Positions 34,262-44,277 of a stretch of 64,000 nt of DNA are shown piece by piece. This DNA comes from Comamonas testosteroni ATCC 11996 (lineage in GTDB: Bacteria; Pseudomonadota; Gammaproteobacteria; Burkholderiales; Burkholderiaceae_C). Both the position numbers and the translations under genes were made by a program. Within the stretch, counting starts at the first letter, position 1, and the number at the start of each line of letters is the position of its first letter. Below the pieces are notes generated by a model, which was not told where the DNA came from, made no database searches, and saw nothing but the letters and a program-made list of their open reading frames with translations. The DNA lies in contig NZ_AHIL01000011.1 of the NCBI RefSeq assembly GCF_000241525.1, positions 62,001 to 126,000 on the forward strand, given 5' to 3'.

Positions 34262-34267
34262 GCAGCG

Positions 34268-36052
34268 TCACTGCATCTGCTGCAGATTGCCGATGCGCAC
34301 CAGCATCTCGGTGAACATCTGCATGTCCGTGCGCAGATCCGGCAGCTCCTGGTACTCCAGCGCATTGTGGGCCGTGTACTTCTTGCCAGGCATGGCCGGG
34401 CCGAAGTTGATGGCGTTGGGCATGAGCTTGGCCGTGGTGCTGCCTGCGGTCGGCACGGGCCTGGCGTCCAGTCCCGTGGTGTCGCCAAAGATATTGAGCA
34501 GGGTGCTCAGCCATGCGCCCTTGGGATCGCGGGCCATCCAGTTGCCCTGGGTGTACTGCACGCTGACCGGCACCTTGGCCGCCTCACTCCAGCGGGCAAT
34601 GCCCTGCTCCACCTCGGCGCGCAGTTGCTCCGGCGTCTTGCCTCGCGGCATGCGCGCATTGGCAGTCACCTCCAGCTTGCCGTCCGCGGACTTGATGAGA
34701 TTGGGCGACAGCGTGAGCGGCCCCATGAAATCATCGGCATAGGCGATGCCCAGCTGCCGGCCCAGATAGTCCAGGCCGAACACGCCATTGATATAGCGCA
34801 CGGCCTGGCTGTACTGATTGGGCTGCACCAGTGCTGCGCCCTGATCCGGCATCAGGCTCTGCTGCAGGAACAGCGCCAGGCGCGGCACGGGATTCACCCC
34901 TTCCTCGGGGCGCGAGCCGTGAGCGGAAGCACCGCTGACCTTGACCGTGACCTGCCCCTCGGCGCGCTGCACATCGATGGAGAACTTCCCCTGCGCCTCA
35001 TGCCTGCGCACAAAGTCGTCCTTGTCCTTGGACAGCCGCTGCGCGATCTGATCCAGCGCAGCCGCATCGGTGGCAGAGACGGTGGCGGAGGCCGTCTGCG
35101 CAATGGAGTTGGCCGAGGCGGCGCCGGCCATGGCGGTGATGGCGGGCTTGGCGGCATCCACGGGAACATCCGCAAACAAGGCCTTGAGCGCGCCCGTGCC
35201 CTTTTCAGCGACCACGGCCGGGTACTTGCTGTCCAGCACGATGTTGTACTGCGGCAGCGAGGTCTTGCTCTGGTAGTACTTCATGGCATCGCCGCCGGTT
35301 TCCTCGGTGGTCTCTATCATCAGACGAATGCTGCGCGACAGCGGCAGACCGCTGTCCTTGACCGCCTTCATCGCATACAGCACGGTGGCGATGGAGCCCT
35401 TGTCGTCAATCGTGCCGCGCCCATAAAGCCGATCGCCCACGCGGGTGACCCGGAACGGATTGATCTGCTTGCCATCCAGTACCCACTCGGCAGCCACCAC
35501 CGGCACCACATCGGCATGGGTCAGGATGCCGAACTCGGAGGCCTCGCTGGTGCGGCTCGCCGCATTGGCAGGCAGCGTCACTTCAAAGATGCGGTTGTCC
35601 ACATTGCGAAAGCGCAGCCCGAACTCGGCTGCCATGGACGCAACGAGCTTGCCGAAATCCAGGATGGCCGGACTCTCATGCGCAGGCACCTTGGGATCGC
35701 GCACCGTGGGCAGCGCCACCATGCGCTGCAGGCTCTCCAGCACCGCCGTCTCTTGTGTCACACGGTTGTACACCCCCAGCAATCGGGCGATATCCGCGAG
35801 CTGGCCGTCCGACAGAGATTGGCCGAGCATGTAGCGCTGCACGGCTGCCGCCACGCCAGGCTCGGCCTTTGCAGCCTGCTGCGCAAAGGCCTTGAAGGAT
35901 TCGGGCGGGGTCGCAGCGGATGACGCAATTAGTGCCTCCAACGCGGGTTTCTTCAAGGTCTGCGCCTGGATGGGCAGACTGGCGCCTGCAACCAGACTCA
36001 AGGTCAGGCTCGCAGCGAGGATCGGCAAAGAGGGCTTGCAGGATTTCTTCAT
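34268..36052 (-). CDS. secreted M20-family dipeptidase
   Basis: A 594-aa M20-family metallopeptidase with a signal peptide (MKKSCKPSLPILAASLTLSLVAGASLPIQAQ). ILTHADVVPVVAAEW near residue 175 carries the first metal ligand, GRGTIDDKGSIATVLYAMKAV the bridging Asp, and IETTEETGGDAMKYY the catalytic Glu. The size and the long insertion match PepV/dipeptidase-type members. Convergent with the secreted amidohydrolase at 32936, with only 6 bp between stops. It would work in periplasmic peptide breakdown. Confidence 0.88.
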   Translation of the reverse strand: MKKSCKPSLPILAASLTLSLVAGASLPIQAQTLKKPALEALIASSAATPPESFKAFAQQAAKAEPGVAAAVQRYMLGQSLSDGQLADIARLLGVYNRVTQETAVLESLQRMVALPTVRDPKVPAHESPAILDFGKLVASMAAEFGLRFRNVDNRIFEVTLPANAASRTSEASEFGILTHADVVPVVAAEWVLDGKQINPFRVTRVGDRLYGRGTIDDKGSIATVLYAMKAVKDSGLPLSRSIRLMIETTEETGGDAMKYYQSKTSLPQYNIVLDSKYPAVVAEKGTGALKALFADVPVDAAKPAITAMAGAASANSIAQTASATVSATDAAALDQIAQRLSKDKDDFVRRHEAQGKFSIDVQRAEGQVTVKVSGASAHGSRPEEGVNPVPRLALFLQQSLMPDQGAALVQPNQYSQAVRYINGVFGLDYLGRQLGIAYADDFMGPLTLSPNLIKSADGKLEVTANARMPRGKTPEQLRAEVEQGIARWSEAAKVPVSVQYTQGNWMARDPKGAWLSTLLNIFGDTTGLDARPVPTAGSTTAKLMPNAINFGPAMPGKKYTAHNALEYQELPDLRTDMQMFTEMLVRIGNLQQMQ

Positions 36053-36106
36053 GGACAGCTTTTGCAGGAATCGTTGTGGTGAATGTAGTCTCAGGCTTGA
36101 CTTCGT

Positions 36107-36556
36107 CTATACCTGAGGCTCCATGCGCATGGGGATGGTCACGGGCCCGTCATTGACCAGATGCACCTGCATGTCGGCGGCGAACTCGCCGGTCTGCACC
36201 TGAGCGTGGGCAAGCCTGGCCTGGTTCACAAAGTAGTCGTAGAGGCGCCGACCTTCGCCAGGCTCGGCAGCTGCAGTGAAGCTGGGGCGATTGCCGCCCC
36301 TGGTGTCGGCCGCGAGCGTGAACTGGCTGACCACCAGCAGCCCTCCGCCAATGTCCTGCAGGCTTTTGTTCATCTTGCCGGCCTCGTCGCTGAATATGCG
36401 CAGCTTGAGCATCTTGGCCAGCAGCTTGTCGGCCTCGGCCTCGGTATCGCCGCGCTCGGCACAGACCAGCGCCAGCAAGCCCTGGTCGATCTGGCCCGTA
36501 ATACGACCGCCGACCTCCACGCGCGCCTGCTTGACGCGCTGAATCACACTCATCAT
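36107..36556 (-). CDS. dtd: D-aminoacyl-tRNA deacylase
   Basis: A 149-aa DTD enzyme that removes D-amino acids (and glycine misloaded on tRNA-Ala) from tRNA. Both signatures are present: [17 protein letters not shown] near residue 78, with the catalytic Thr, and the closing NDGPVTIPM with the Gly-cisPro-type loop. Two ATG codons in a row (36556 and 36553) are possible starts. The start region overlaps the stop of the upstream CDF transporter gene, so the two are translationally coupled. Confidence 0.95.
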   Translation of the reverse strand: MMSVIQRVKQARVEVGGRITGQIDQGLLALVCAERGDTEAEADKLLAKMLKLRIFSDEAGKMNKSLQDIGGGLLVVSQFTLAADTRGGNRPSFTAAAEPGEGRRLYDYFVNQARLAHAQVQTGEFAADMQVHLVNDGPVTIPMRMEPQV

Positions 36557-37527
36557 GTACTTAAACCTTCCTTGGCCGTGCCTTGTGCTGCGCCGCCCTG
36601 CTCTCCGTCAGCCACTTCGCTGACCGTGTTCATGCCCATGGGCAGCAGCTCGATGCGGGCATACAGGCCTGGAATGGCCTGCAGCAGCGCGGCTTCAATC
36701 TCGGAACGCAATTGTGCCGCTCGCTGCACGCTCCACTGGCCGGGAACATGCATGTGGAAGTCCACAAAGCTGCGCTCCCCCGCCTGGCGGCTGGAGATGT
36801 TGTCAAAGTTCACACCCTCGTTGCGCTTGGCATAGCCATCCAGCAAAGTGTCAATCCTGAGGCGCTGCGGCGCATCCAGCGCCTGATCCATCAGTCCTTG
36901 CGAGGACTGCCAGACCAGTTGCACACCCTGCACGCAGATATGCACAGCCACTGCCAGAGCCACCAGTGCATCCACCCACAGCCAGCCCGTCAAGGCGGCG
37001 GCCAGCAGCCCGACCACCACGCCCACCGAAGTCCAGACATCGGTCAGCAGATGCCGCGCATCGCCCTCCAGTGCCATGGAGCGGTATTTACGTGAAGAGC
37101 GCAACATGACCCAGGCCAGCAGCCCGTTGAAGACGGTGCTGAGTAGCGACAGCATCAGGCCCCAGCTCAGCTGCTCCAGGGGTTGCGGGTTCCACAGCCG
37201 CGACAGCGCCGCCCAGGCAATCGCCAGGCTGGCACCTATGACCAACACCCCCTCAAAACCGGCCGAGAAGTACTCCGCCTTGTAATGCCCATAAGGGTGT
37301 TCGGTATCCGCCGGTCGCTTGGCCACGGTCACCATGGTCAGAGCAAACATGGCTCCGGCCAGATTCACAAAGGACTCCAGCGCATCGGACAGCAGGCCTA
37401 CCGAGCCGGTCAGCCACCAGGCCAGGGTCTTGAGCACAATGGTGAGCAGTGCCACCACTACGGACAGGCGCAGCAGATTGTGCGGCTGCAGCCATGTTGA
37501 AGAGCTTGAGAGGTCGGATTTGAGCAT
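36553..37527 (-). CDS. cation diffusion facilitator family transporter
   Basis: A 324-aa CDF protein that exports divalent metals such as Zn, Fe or Mn in exchange for protons. Membrane helices carry [23 protein letters not shown] (the conserved metal-site Asp/Ser region) and [31 protein letters not shown]. The cytoplasmic C-terminal domain has [27 protein letters not shown]. The first metal-binding pattern reads S-x3-D with no His, so metal choice is unclear. It is coupled to dtd by a stop/start overlap. Confidence 0.92.
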   Translation of the reverse strand: MLKSDLSSSSTWLQPHNLLRLSVVVALLTIVLKTLAWWLTGSVGLLSDALESFVNLAGAMFALTMVTVAKRPADTEHPYGHYKAEYFSAGFEGVLVIGASLAIAWAALSRLWNPQPLEQLSWGLMLSLLSTVFNGLLAWVMLRSSRKYRSMALEGDARHLLTDVWTSVGVVVGLLAAALTGWLWVDALVALAVAVHICVQGVQLVWQSSQGLMDQALDAPQRLRIDTLLDGYAKRNEGVNFDNISSRQAGERSFVDFHMHVPGQWSVQRAAQLRSEIEAALLQAIPGLYARIELLPMGMNTVSEVADGEQGGAAQGTAKEGLST

Positions 37528-37687
37528 GTTCTGGTTCCTGAGCCTCTATATCACCAAGTGCTTTGATACATCAATAGTCTTTGCCAGTTGTCTGAAAAGC
37601 AATTCACAATCCCTTATCGTGATGGACATGTCATGGTCGAGGCTGACCTGATTCCTATATAAATACTCCCAGAGAAAAGGGAGGCGC

Positions 37688-39766
37688 ATGCCTGATACGT
37701 TGATAGCACAGCAACCGAGGGATGAGGACGCCATTCTTCGACTGGTGGCCGATACAGCGCCCGCTATGCTGGCTTATTTTGATGCCGGCACACGCGCCTG
37801 TCGCTTTGCCAACGCGCGCTATGCAGAGCACTTTGGCCACACCATGCAAACCATAGTGGGCATGGACGTGCGTGACATCGTGGGCGAGCTGGTCTGGACA
37901 CAGATCGAACCTTATCTGGACTCCGTGGCCGTCGACAACACCCAGACGCTGCGCTACACCCGCCAGGTCGAAAACGAGATTGGCCGGCTGCAACACATCG
38001 AGGCAGTACTGCGCCCTCATGAGGAAAAAGGCGTACTCAAAGGGGTCGTGGCGCTGATGACCGATGTCAGCCACCACCATCTGGCGACACAACAGATACG
38101 CGACAGCGAAGAGCGCATGCGCAAGTTTGCCGCCATCACCACCGAAGCCATCGTGCTGCATCGCGACGGCATCATCATGGACGGCAATGATGCGCTTTCC
38201 CGGCTGGTTGGCTACTCGCTTGGCGAGCTGCGCGGCACGCCGGTTCTCGATTACGTGGCGCCCGAGGCGCGTCTGCGAGCGCTGCAGAACATGCGCAGCG
38301 AGCGCGAAGATCGTCTTGAGTCCGTGGTCGTGCACAAGAACGGCCAACTCATCCCCGTCGAGATAGAGGCCTCCACCATGCCTGGAGAAAAGGACAGGCA
38401 TCGCATCGTCCTGCTGCGCGACCTGACCGCAAACCTCCAGACCCGCCAGCGCATGGACTATCTGACCCAGCATGACCTGCTGACGCATCTGCCCAACCGG
38501 GCACGTCTGAACCATTTGCTGGCCGATGCCATCGCCAGGGCTGCCGGCGAGCAATCGCGGCTGGCGGTGCTGTCGCTGGACCTGGACCAATTCAAGTCGG
38601 TGAACGATTCGCTCAGTCATCAGGCTGGAGATCTGCTGCTGTGCGAGCTGGCGCAGCGGCTCAGAAGCACTGTAGGTGCTCAGGATATCGTGGCCCGCAC
38701 CGGCAGCGACGACTTTGTGGTCGTGCTGCCAGACAACCCCGGCCTGCTGGAGACAGAGGCCCTGCTGGCACGACTGCGCGCGACTGCAGAGGCACCCTAT
38801 CTGATAGAGGGCACCCAGTTGGTGATCTCCGTCAGTGTCGGCGTCGCCATGTATCCCAAGGACGGGAAATGCCCGGCATCCCTGCTGAGCAATGCCGAGG
38901 CTGCCATGCAGATGGCCAAGAGTCACGGCCGCAGCTTCTCCCAGTTCTACACTCCTGCACTCGAGAGCCGCGCAACACGCATGCTGATGCAGGAGCAGAT
39001 GCTGCGCAACGCCGTGGAACGCGGTGAGTTCGAGCTGCATTACCAGCCACAGACTCTCATGCAGACGGGCGAGCTTTCAGGCTTCGAAGCCCTGGTGCGC
39101 TGGAAGCACCCGCACCGTGGCCTGGTCTCGCCCGACGAGTTCATCGGCTTTGCCGAAAACCGGGGGCTGATCGCAGCCGTGGACCGCTGGGTGCTCTATC
39201 AGGCCTGTCGTCAAGCCCGTGCCTGGCAGCAGCAAGGATTTCCCCCTATCCCTGTGGCAGTCAACCTGTCGGCACAGGAATTCCGCCAGCGCGATGTCGT
39301 CAAGGAAGTGGCACAGGCCCTGGCCGACACGGGGCTGGACGCCTGCTATCTGCACATCGAGGTCACAGAAACCACGCTGATGCTCTCGGGCAACCAGATG
39401 CAGCAGACTCTGCACGCCCTCAAGGCACTTGGCGTGGGACTGGCCATCGACGATTTCGGTACCGGCTACTCGTCTCTGGCCTATCTGCGCAAGCACCCCA
39501 TAGACCGGCTCAAGATCGACCGCTCATTCGTGACCGATCTGCCCCACAACCCGGATGCCGCCGCCATTGTCAATGCCATCGTGCAGATGGGCCAGAGCCT
39601 GCATCTGGAGATTCTGGCCGAGGGTGTGGAAAGCACTGAACAGCTGCAACTTCTGAGAGAGATGGGCTGTGCCATGATGCAAGGGTTTCTCGTGTCAGCG
39701 CCATTACCTGCCGAGCAGGCTTCGGCATGGATGTCGCAACACTGTCAACTGCTACAAAGACAATAG
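37688..39766 (+). CDS. PAS-GGDEF-EAL protein, likely c-di-GMP phosphodiesterase
   Basis: A 692-aa cytoplasmic signalling protein: two PAS-like domains (about residues 15-125 and 140-255), a GGDEF domain (about 260-420) and an EAL domain (about 440-685). The GGDEF site is degenerate, reading RTGSDDFVVVLP, so cyclase activity is doubtful. The EAL domain keeps its catalytic set: EALVRWKHP, ETTLM, DDFGTGYSSLAYL, KIDRSFV and EGVES. It should therefore break c-di-GMP, perhaps with the GGDEF domain acting as a GTP sensor. GGGAGG lies before the ATG. The AMP nucleosidase gene begins 3 bp after its stop. Confidence 0.9.
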   Translation: MPDTLIAQQPRDEDAILRLVADTAPAMLAYFDAGTRACRFANARYAEHFGHTMQTIVGMDVRDIVGELVWTQIEPYLDSVAVDNTQTLRYTRQVENEIGRLQHIEAVLRPHEEKGVLKGVVALMTDVSHHHLATQQIRDSEERMRKFAAITTEAIVLHRDGIIMDGNDALSRLVGYSLGELRGTPVLDYVAPEARLRALQNMRSEREDRLESVVVHKNGQLIPVEIEASTMPGEKDRHRIVLLRDLTANLQTRQRMDYLTQHDLLTHLPNRARLNHLLADAIARAAGEQSRLAVLSLDLDQFKSVNDSLSHQAGDLLLCELAQRLRSTVGAQDIVARTGSDDFVVVLPDNPGLLETEALLARLRATAEAPYLIEGTQLVISVSVGVAMYPKDGKCPASLLSNAEAAMQMAKSHGRSFSQFYTPALESRATRMLMQEQMLRNAVERGEFELHYQPQTLMQTGELSGFEALVRWKHPHRGLVSPDEFIGFAENRGLIAAVDRWVLYQACRQARAWQQQGFPPIPVAVNLSAQEFRQRDVVKEVAQALADTGLDACYLHIEVTETTLMLSGNQMQQTLHALKALGVGLAIDDFGTGYSSLAYLRKHPIDRLKIDRSFVTDLPHNPDAAAIVNAIVQMGQSLHLEILAEGVESTEQLQLLREMGCAMMQGFLVSAPLPAEQASAWMSQHCQLLQRQ

Positions 39767-39769
39767 TGC

Positions 39770-41263
39770 ATGGCCTCGAATACACCGACACCCTCTCATA
39801 AAAGCAGCAGCATGTTCCATACGGATGCCCCTCAGGCATTGGCCCATGTGCAGCAGCTGTACCGCGAGCAAATCGACCATCTGCGAGCTGCCATGCAGCG
39901 TTTCGTGGCGGGTGAAACTCCGGCCGCGCCCATTCATGCCTACTACCCGTTTGTACGCATCAAGACCACCACGGTGGCGCAAGCCGATACCAAGCTGACC
40001 TACGGCTTTGTGGAAGGCCCAGGCACCTACGAGGCCACGCTGACCCGGCCCGACCTGTTTGCCAGCTACTTCGGCGAGCAACTGCGCCTGCTGATCCTGC
40101 ACCACCAGGTCCCTATCGAAGTAGGCCTCAGCGACAAGCCCATCCCGATTCATTTCTCTTTCGCTGACAACGACCATATCGAAGGCTCGCTCTCGCCAGA
40201 GCGCCGCATGCTGATGCGCGATGTGTTCGATCTGCCGGATCTGGAGTCCATGGACGACGGCATCGCCAACGGCACCTGGCGCGCGGCGGCAGGCGAGGCC
40301 CTGCCTCTGTCGCTGTTCACCGCCCCGCGCGTGGATTACTCGCTGCATCGCCTGCGCCACTACACAGGCACGGCCCCCGACTGGTTTCAGAACTTCGTGC
40401 TGTTCACCAACTACCAGTTCTATATCGACGAATTCATCCGCCTGGGTCACGCCGAAATGGCCAAGGAGGACAGCGAATACATTGCCTTCGTCGAGCCTGG
40501 CAATGTGGTGACCCGCCGCGCAGGCCTGCCTGCAGAAGCCGTTGACGAACTTGGCACGGCGCCGCCGCGCCTGCCGCAGATGCCGGGCTACCACCTGGTG
40601 CGCACTGACAACAGCGGCATCACCATGGTCAACATCGGAGTGGGCCCGGCCAATGCCAAGACCATCACCGACCACATCGCCGTGCTGCGCCCTCATGCCT
40701 GGATGATGCTGGGCCACTGCGCGGGCCTGCGCAACAGCCAGCAACTGGGCGACTATGTACTGGCCCACGCCTATGTGCGTGAAGACCATGTGCTGGACGA
40801 AGAGCTTCCTCTGTGGGTGCCGATTCCTGCGCTGGCCGAAATCCAGGTCGCGCTGCAGCAGGCCGTGGCCGATGTCACGCAGATGGAGCGTGCCGACCTC
40901 AAGCGAATCATGCGCACCGGCACCGTGGCCAGCACCGATAACCGCAACTGGGAACTGCTGCCCGACAACCTGCCCCAGCGTCGCTTCAGCCAGAGCAGAG
41001 CCGTGGCGCTGGATATGGAGTCGGCCACCATTGCCGCCAACGGCTTCCGCTTCCGCGTGCCCTACGGCACCTTGCTGTGCGTGAGCGACAAGCCGCTGCA
41101 CGGCGAGATCAAGCTGCCTGGCATGGCCAACCATTTCTATCGAGAGCGTGTGGACCAGCACCTGCGCATCGGCATGCGTGCCGTCGACATACTGCGCGAA
41201 GGCGGCTCCGACCGCCTGCACAGCCGCAAGCTGCGCAGCTTTGACGAAGTGGCCTTCCAGTAG
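39770..41263 (+). CDS. amn: AMP nucleosidase
   Basis: A 497-aa enzyme that splits AMP into adenine and ribose 5-phosphate and so adjusts the adenylate pool. It follows E. coli Amn closely from end to end. Examples are VDYSLHRLRHYTGT, FVLFTNYQFYIDEFIRLG, ITMVNIGVGPANAKTITDHIAVLRP, GHCAGLRNSQQLGDYVLAHAY, AVALDMESATIAANGFRFRVPYGTLLCVSDKPLHGEIKLPG and HSRKLRSFDE. ATG 39770 is 3 bp from the upstream stop; ATG 39812 is an alternative. It lies between two GGDEF-containing genes on the same strand. Confidence 0.95.
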   Translation: MASNTPTPSHKSSSMFHTDAPQALAHVQQLYREQIDHLRAAMQRFVAGETPAAPIHAYYPFVRIKTTTVAQADTKLTYGFVEGPGTYEATLTRPDLFASYFGEQLRLLILHHQVPIEVGLSDKPIPIHFSFADNDHIEGSLSPERRMLMRDVFDLPDLESMDDGIANGTWRAAAGEALPLSLFTAPRVDYSLHRLRHYTGTAPDWFQNFVLFTNYQFYIDEFIRLGHAEMAKEDSEYIAFVEPGNVVTRRAGLPAEAVDELGTAPPRLPQMPGYHLVRTDNSGITMVNIGVGPANAKTITDHIAVLRPHAWMMLGHCAGLRNSQQLGDYVLAHAYVREDHVLDEELPLWVPIPALAEIQVALQQAVADVTQMERADLKRIMRTGTVASTDNRNWELLPDNLPQRRFSQSRAVALDMESATIAANGFRFRVPYGTLLCVSDKPLHGEIKLPGMANHFYRERVDQHLRIGMRAVDILREGGSDRLHSRKLRSFDEVAFQ

Positions 41264-41272
41264 AGCCCAGCC

Positions 41273-42487
41273 ATGCCGGAGGCCGACCAGTTTTCCATGA
41301 CATTGATGGTGGCCGTCAATTTGATGACGGTCGCTTTTGCACTGCCATGGTTTATGGGTCAGCAAATGAGCCGGGCAGCCAGAAATGCTCAGCAATTCCT
41401 GCTTTTGCAGGGGCTGGCCTGGCTGCTCGTCTTCTGCGCCGGCCATGTACTACCCTTCACATGGAATGCGCTGCTGTCGATCTCCAGCGCCGCTGTTGCA
41501 ACCGGTGCACTGTGGCAGCTGCATAAAGCACTCAAGGGCTGGCTTGGACCTCGCAACAAGATACTCACCCGCTCCCTGGCCGTGCTGTGCCTGCTGACAC
41601 TTGCGGGCGTGCTGGTTCTGATTGAGAGCAAGCCCTACCGGCTGGCTTGGTTCAATATCAGCTACGGCTTGAGCCTTGCCACCCTGGTCTGCCTGACCTT
41701 ATCGCCGCAAACCAACTCCGCCACGGCCTGGCGATATCTGCTACTGGGTGCGGGCCTTTGCGTCGCCAGCATTCTGGTCATACGCGGCTACTTCACCTTG
41801 CACGCTCCCTGGCTGCACAGCTTTGCAGAGGAACCCAGTCCACATATGCTGCTTTCGTGGCTGATCCCCATAGGTTCAGCCATTTTTTTCGTATCGATCC
41901 TGATGGCTTGCCGTGACGAAGAAGTCCGTCAGCGATCTGCCAACGCACCAGAGGACAGCCTGACCGGCCTGCCGCTGCGCCAGGCCATCAAGAACCAGGC
42001 CCGCTTCATGCTTAACAGAGCTCGGCGCGAAGGCCTGCCTCTGGCCTTGATTCTGATCGACATGGATCACTTTTCCCGGGTCAACAGCCGCCATGGCTAT
42101 CAGGCCGGAGATGCGGCGCTGCAGCTCATGTCACGCACTCTGCGAAAGCAGATGCGCGGCGACGAGGTCGTGGCCAGATGGCAGGGGGAATCCTTTTGCC
42201 TGCTGATTCACGCCGACCAATTGGGTGTCATGTCGCTGCTGACCCGCATCCAGTCCGCATTCCAGATCGGCGCGCAGTACGAACTGCAGATGGATCTGGA
42301 CTTCAGCGCGGGTTGCGCCCTGGTCCCTTCAGCCTGGAGGAGCCTGAGCCTCAACGAGCTGGCCAGCCATGCCGGAGCCGCCCTGCAACAAGCCAAGAAT
42401 CAGGGCCGGGGAAGGGTGGAATGCACCACTCTGACACCTCCGCCCGGCGAGGATCATGCCCCCTCCGACCTGACTCCGCTGGCCTGA
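41273..42487 (+). CDS. membrane protein with degenerate GGDEF domain
   Basis: A 404-aa protein with about six N-terminal membrane helices (residues 8-215) and a C-terminal GGDEF fold (about 228-390) seen in DSLTGLPLRQAIKNQ and LILIDMDHFSRVNSRHGYQAGDAALQ. The active-site loop that should read GG(D/E)EF is QGESF (ARWQGESFCLLI), so two key residues differ and diguanylate cyclase activity is doubtful. The inhibitory RxxD site is not evident. It starts 9 bp after amn, making a PDE-amn-GGDEF operon likely. Confidence 0.85.
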   Translation: MPEADQFSMTLMVAVNLMTVAFALPWFMGQQMSRAARNAQQFLLLQGLAWLLVFCAGHVLPFTWNALLSISSAAVATGALWQLHKALKGWLGPRNKILTRSLAVLCLLTLAGVLVLIESKPYRLAWFNISYGLSLATLVCLTLSPQTNSATAWRYLLLGAGLCVASILVIRGYFTLHAPWLHSFAEEPSPHMLLSWLIPIGSAIFFVSILMACRDEEVRQRSANAPEDSLTGLPLRQAIKNQARFMLNRARREGLPLALILIDMDHFSRVNSRHGYQAGDAALQLMSRTLRKQMRGDEVVARWQGESFCLLIHADQLGVMSLLTRIQSAFQIGAQYELQMDLDFSAGCALVPSAWRSLSLNELASHAGAALQQAKNQGRGRVECTTLTPPPGEDHAPSDLTPLA

Positions 42488-42488
42488 G

Positions 42489-44081
42489 TCAGTACGTGGC
42501 CTTGATCAGATCTGCAGCCTTCTCGGCAATCATGATGGTCGGCGCATTCGTATTGCCGCTCACGATGCGCGGCATGACCGATGCATCGACCACGCGCAGC
42601 CCCTGCACACCATGCACCAGCAAGCGGGCATCAACCACATCCTTAGCGCCTGGCCCCATGCGGCAGCTGCCCACGGGGTGATAGATGGTGTCGGCGTAAC
42701 GGCGGATGAACTGCTCGATCTCCTCGTCGCTGCGCGCGCCTGCCGAATACTCCAGCTCCCGCCCCTCGAAGCGGGCCAAGGCCGGCTGATCGAGAATTTC
42801 GCGCATGCGGCGTACGCCGTGCACCATGCGCTGCATGTCCTCGGCCTCGGCAAAGAAGGCCGGGTCTATGAGAGGCATGGTGCCCGCATCGGCAGAGGCG
42901 AGCTTCACGCTGCCCCGACTCCTTGGCTGCAGCAGGCAGACATGGCAGGAGTAGCCATGGCCCAACAAGGTCTTGCGGCCATGATCGACCAGTTTGCCCA
43001 CCACAAAATGCAGCTGCAGATCGGGCACCGGCTCCTGGGGCCGGCTGCGGATAAAGCCGCCGGCTTCGGCGAAATTGCTGGTCAGCAGGCCCCGGCGCTC
43101 ATGGCGCCAGCGACCCATGCCCTGCCAGACATTCCTGAGACCGGCGAGCGAAATGCCGAAGCTGTCCTTGAGCTGCGGGCCGTCCACCACCTGCACCACA
43201 TCGGGATGGTCGTGCAGATGCTCACCCACTCCCGGCAGGTGGTGGACGACATCGATGCCCAGCTGCTGCAGATGCTCCCCCGGCCCTATGCCCGAGAGCA
43301 TCAGCAGCTGCGGCGACTGCAGTGCGCCGGCACAGAGCAGGACCTCGCGCCGGCAGAGCAGTTGTCTGGCATGACCCCCCTGCACGTATTCCACGCCGAC
43401 AGCCTTGCGCCCGTCCATCAGGATCCGCCGCACCTGGGCTGCGGTGATGATTTCCAGATTGGACCGGCTGCCGCGCACCGGCATCAGATAAGCCTTGGCC
43501 GCACTGCAGCGCTCGCCCTTGTGGTGCGTGACCTGATACAGACCCACGCCCTCCTGAGCTGTGCCGTTGAAGTCCGGATTGTGCGCATGACCGGCCTGCA
43601 CGCCTGCGCGCACAAAGGCCTGCGCCAGCGGATTCGGGTCGCAGAGATCGCTGACATGCAAAGGGCCGCTTGCGCCATGCAGCACATCTGCACCGCGCGC
43701 ATTGCATTCGGCCTTCAGAAAATAGGGCAGAACATCGCTCCAACCCCAGCCTGGATTGCCCTGAGCGCTCCAATATTCGTAGTCCGCGGGCTGGCCGCGC
43801 AGATAGATCATGGCATTGATGGAGCTGGAGCCGCCCAGCACCTTGCCGCGCGGCTGGTAGCCCCGCCGACCATTGAGGCCGGCCTGCGGCACTGTGCTCA
43901 TGGCCCAGTTGAAGTTTTTCTGCTTGGCCATCAGCGCCAGCCCTGCCGGGCAGTGGATGAGCACGCTTTTGTCTTCGCCACCCGCCTCCAGCAAGGTCAC
44001 GCTGACCTGCGGGTTCTCGCTGAGCCTGGCTGCCAGCACCGCACCAGCGGAGCCGCCTCCCACTACCAGATAGTCACGCAT
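42489..44081 (-). CDS. GMC-family FAD-dependent oxidoreductase (choline dehydrogenase-like)
   Basis: A 530-aa GMC flavoprotein that oxidises an alcohol to an aldehyde. Dinucleotide motif VVGGGSAGAVLAARLSE begins at residue 5, GMC signature 1 is GKVLGGSSSINAMIYLRGQ, signature 2 is CAGALQSPQLLMLSGIGP, and the C-terminal catalytic region has YHPVGSCRMG and GNTNAPTIMIAEKAAD. Start 44081 has AAAGGAG upstream and was chosen over the open frame to 44213. It resembles AlkJ and choline dehydrogenase types; the substrate is unknown. The gene is convergent with the GGDEF protein, with 1 bp between the ends. Confidence 0.92.
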   Translation of the reverse strand: MRDYLVVGGGSAGAVLAARLSENPQVSVTLLEAGGEDKSVLIHCPAGLALMAKQKNFNWAMSTVPQAGLNGRRGYQPRGKVLGGSSSINAMIYLRGQPADYEYWSAQGNPGWGWSDVLPYFLKAECNARGADVLHGASGPLHVSDLCDPNPLAQAFVRAGVQAGHAHNPDFNGTAQEGVGLYQVTHHKGERCSAAKAYLMPVRGSRSNLEIITAAQVRRILMDGRKAVGVEYVQGGHARQLLCRREVLLCAGALQSPQLLMLSGIGPGEHLQQLGIDVVHHLPGVGEHLHDHPDVVQVVDGPQLKDSFGISLAGLRNVWQGMGRWRHERRGLLTSNFAEAGGFIRSRPQEPVPDLQLHFVVGKLVDHGRKTLLGHGYSCHVCLLQPRSRGSVKLASADAGTMPLIDPAFFAEAEDMQRMVHGVRRMREILDQPALARFEGRELEYSAGARSDEEIEQFIRRYADTIYHPVGSCRMGPGAKDVVDARLLVHGVQGLRVVDASVMPRIVSGNTNAPTIMIAEKAADLIKATY

Positions 44082-44277
44082 GTCCGCACTCCTTTTGCTG
44101 CAAATTCTGACCAGAGGTCTGTAGCGGCGAAACGCGGAAAAACACGGTCGTGCAGAAAAAACACTGTCATCGTGATGACTCTTAACACGCCAACCATGCC
44201 CGACTAGGGTCAAACCCGGTCAGAACCGGGATAACATTTTCCTGTTCAACCGCACTTATCTGAATGGAGACAAATAG

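Noticed and set aside
44215..44230. CCCGGT-N4-ACCGGG dyad upstream of the 3-hydroxybutyryl-CoA dehydrogenase gene
   Set aside because: Short GC-rich dyads are frequent by chance here and no T-run or known operator pattern accompanies it.
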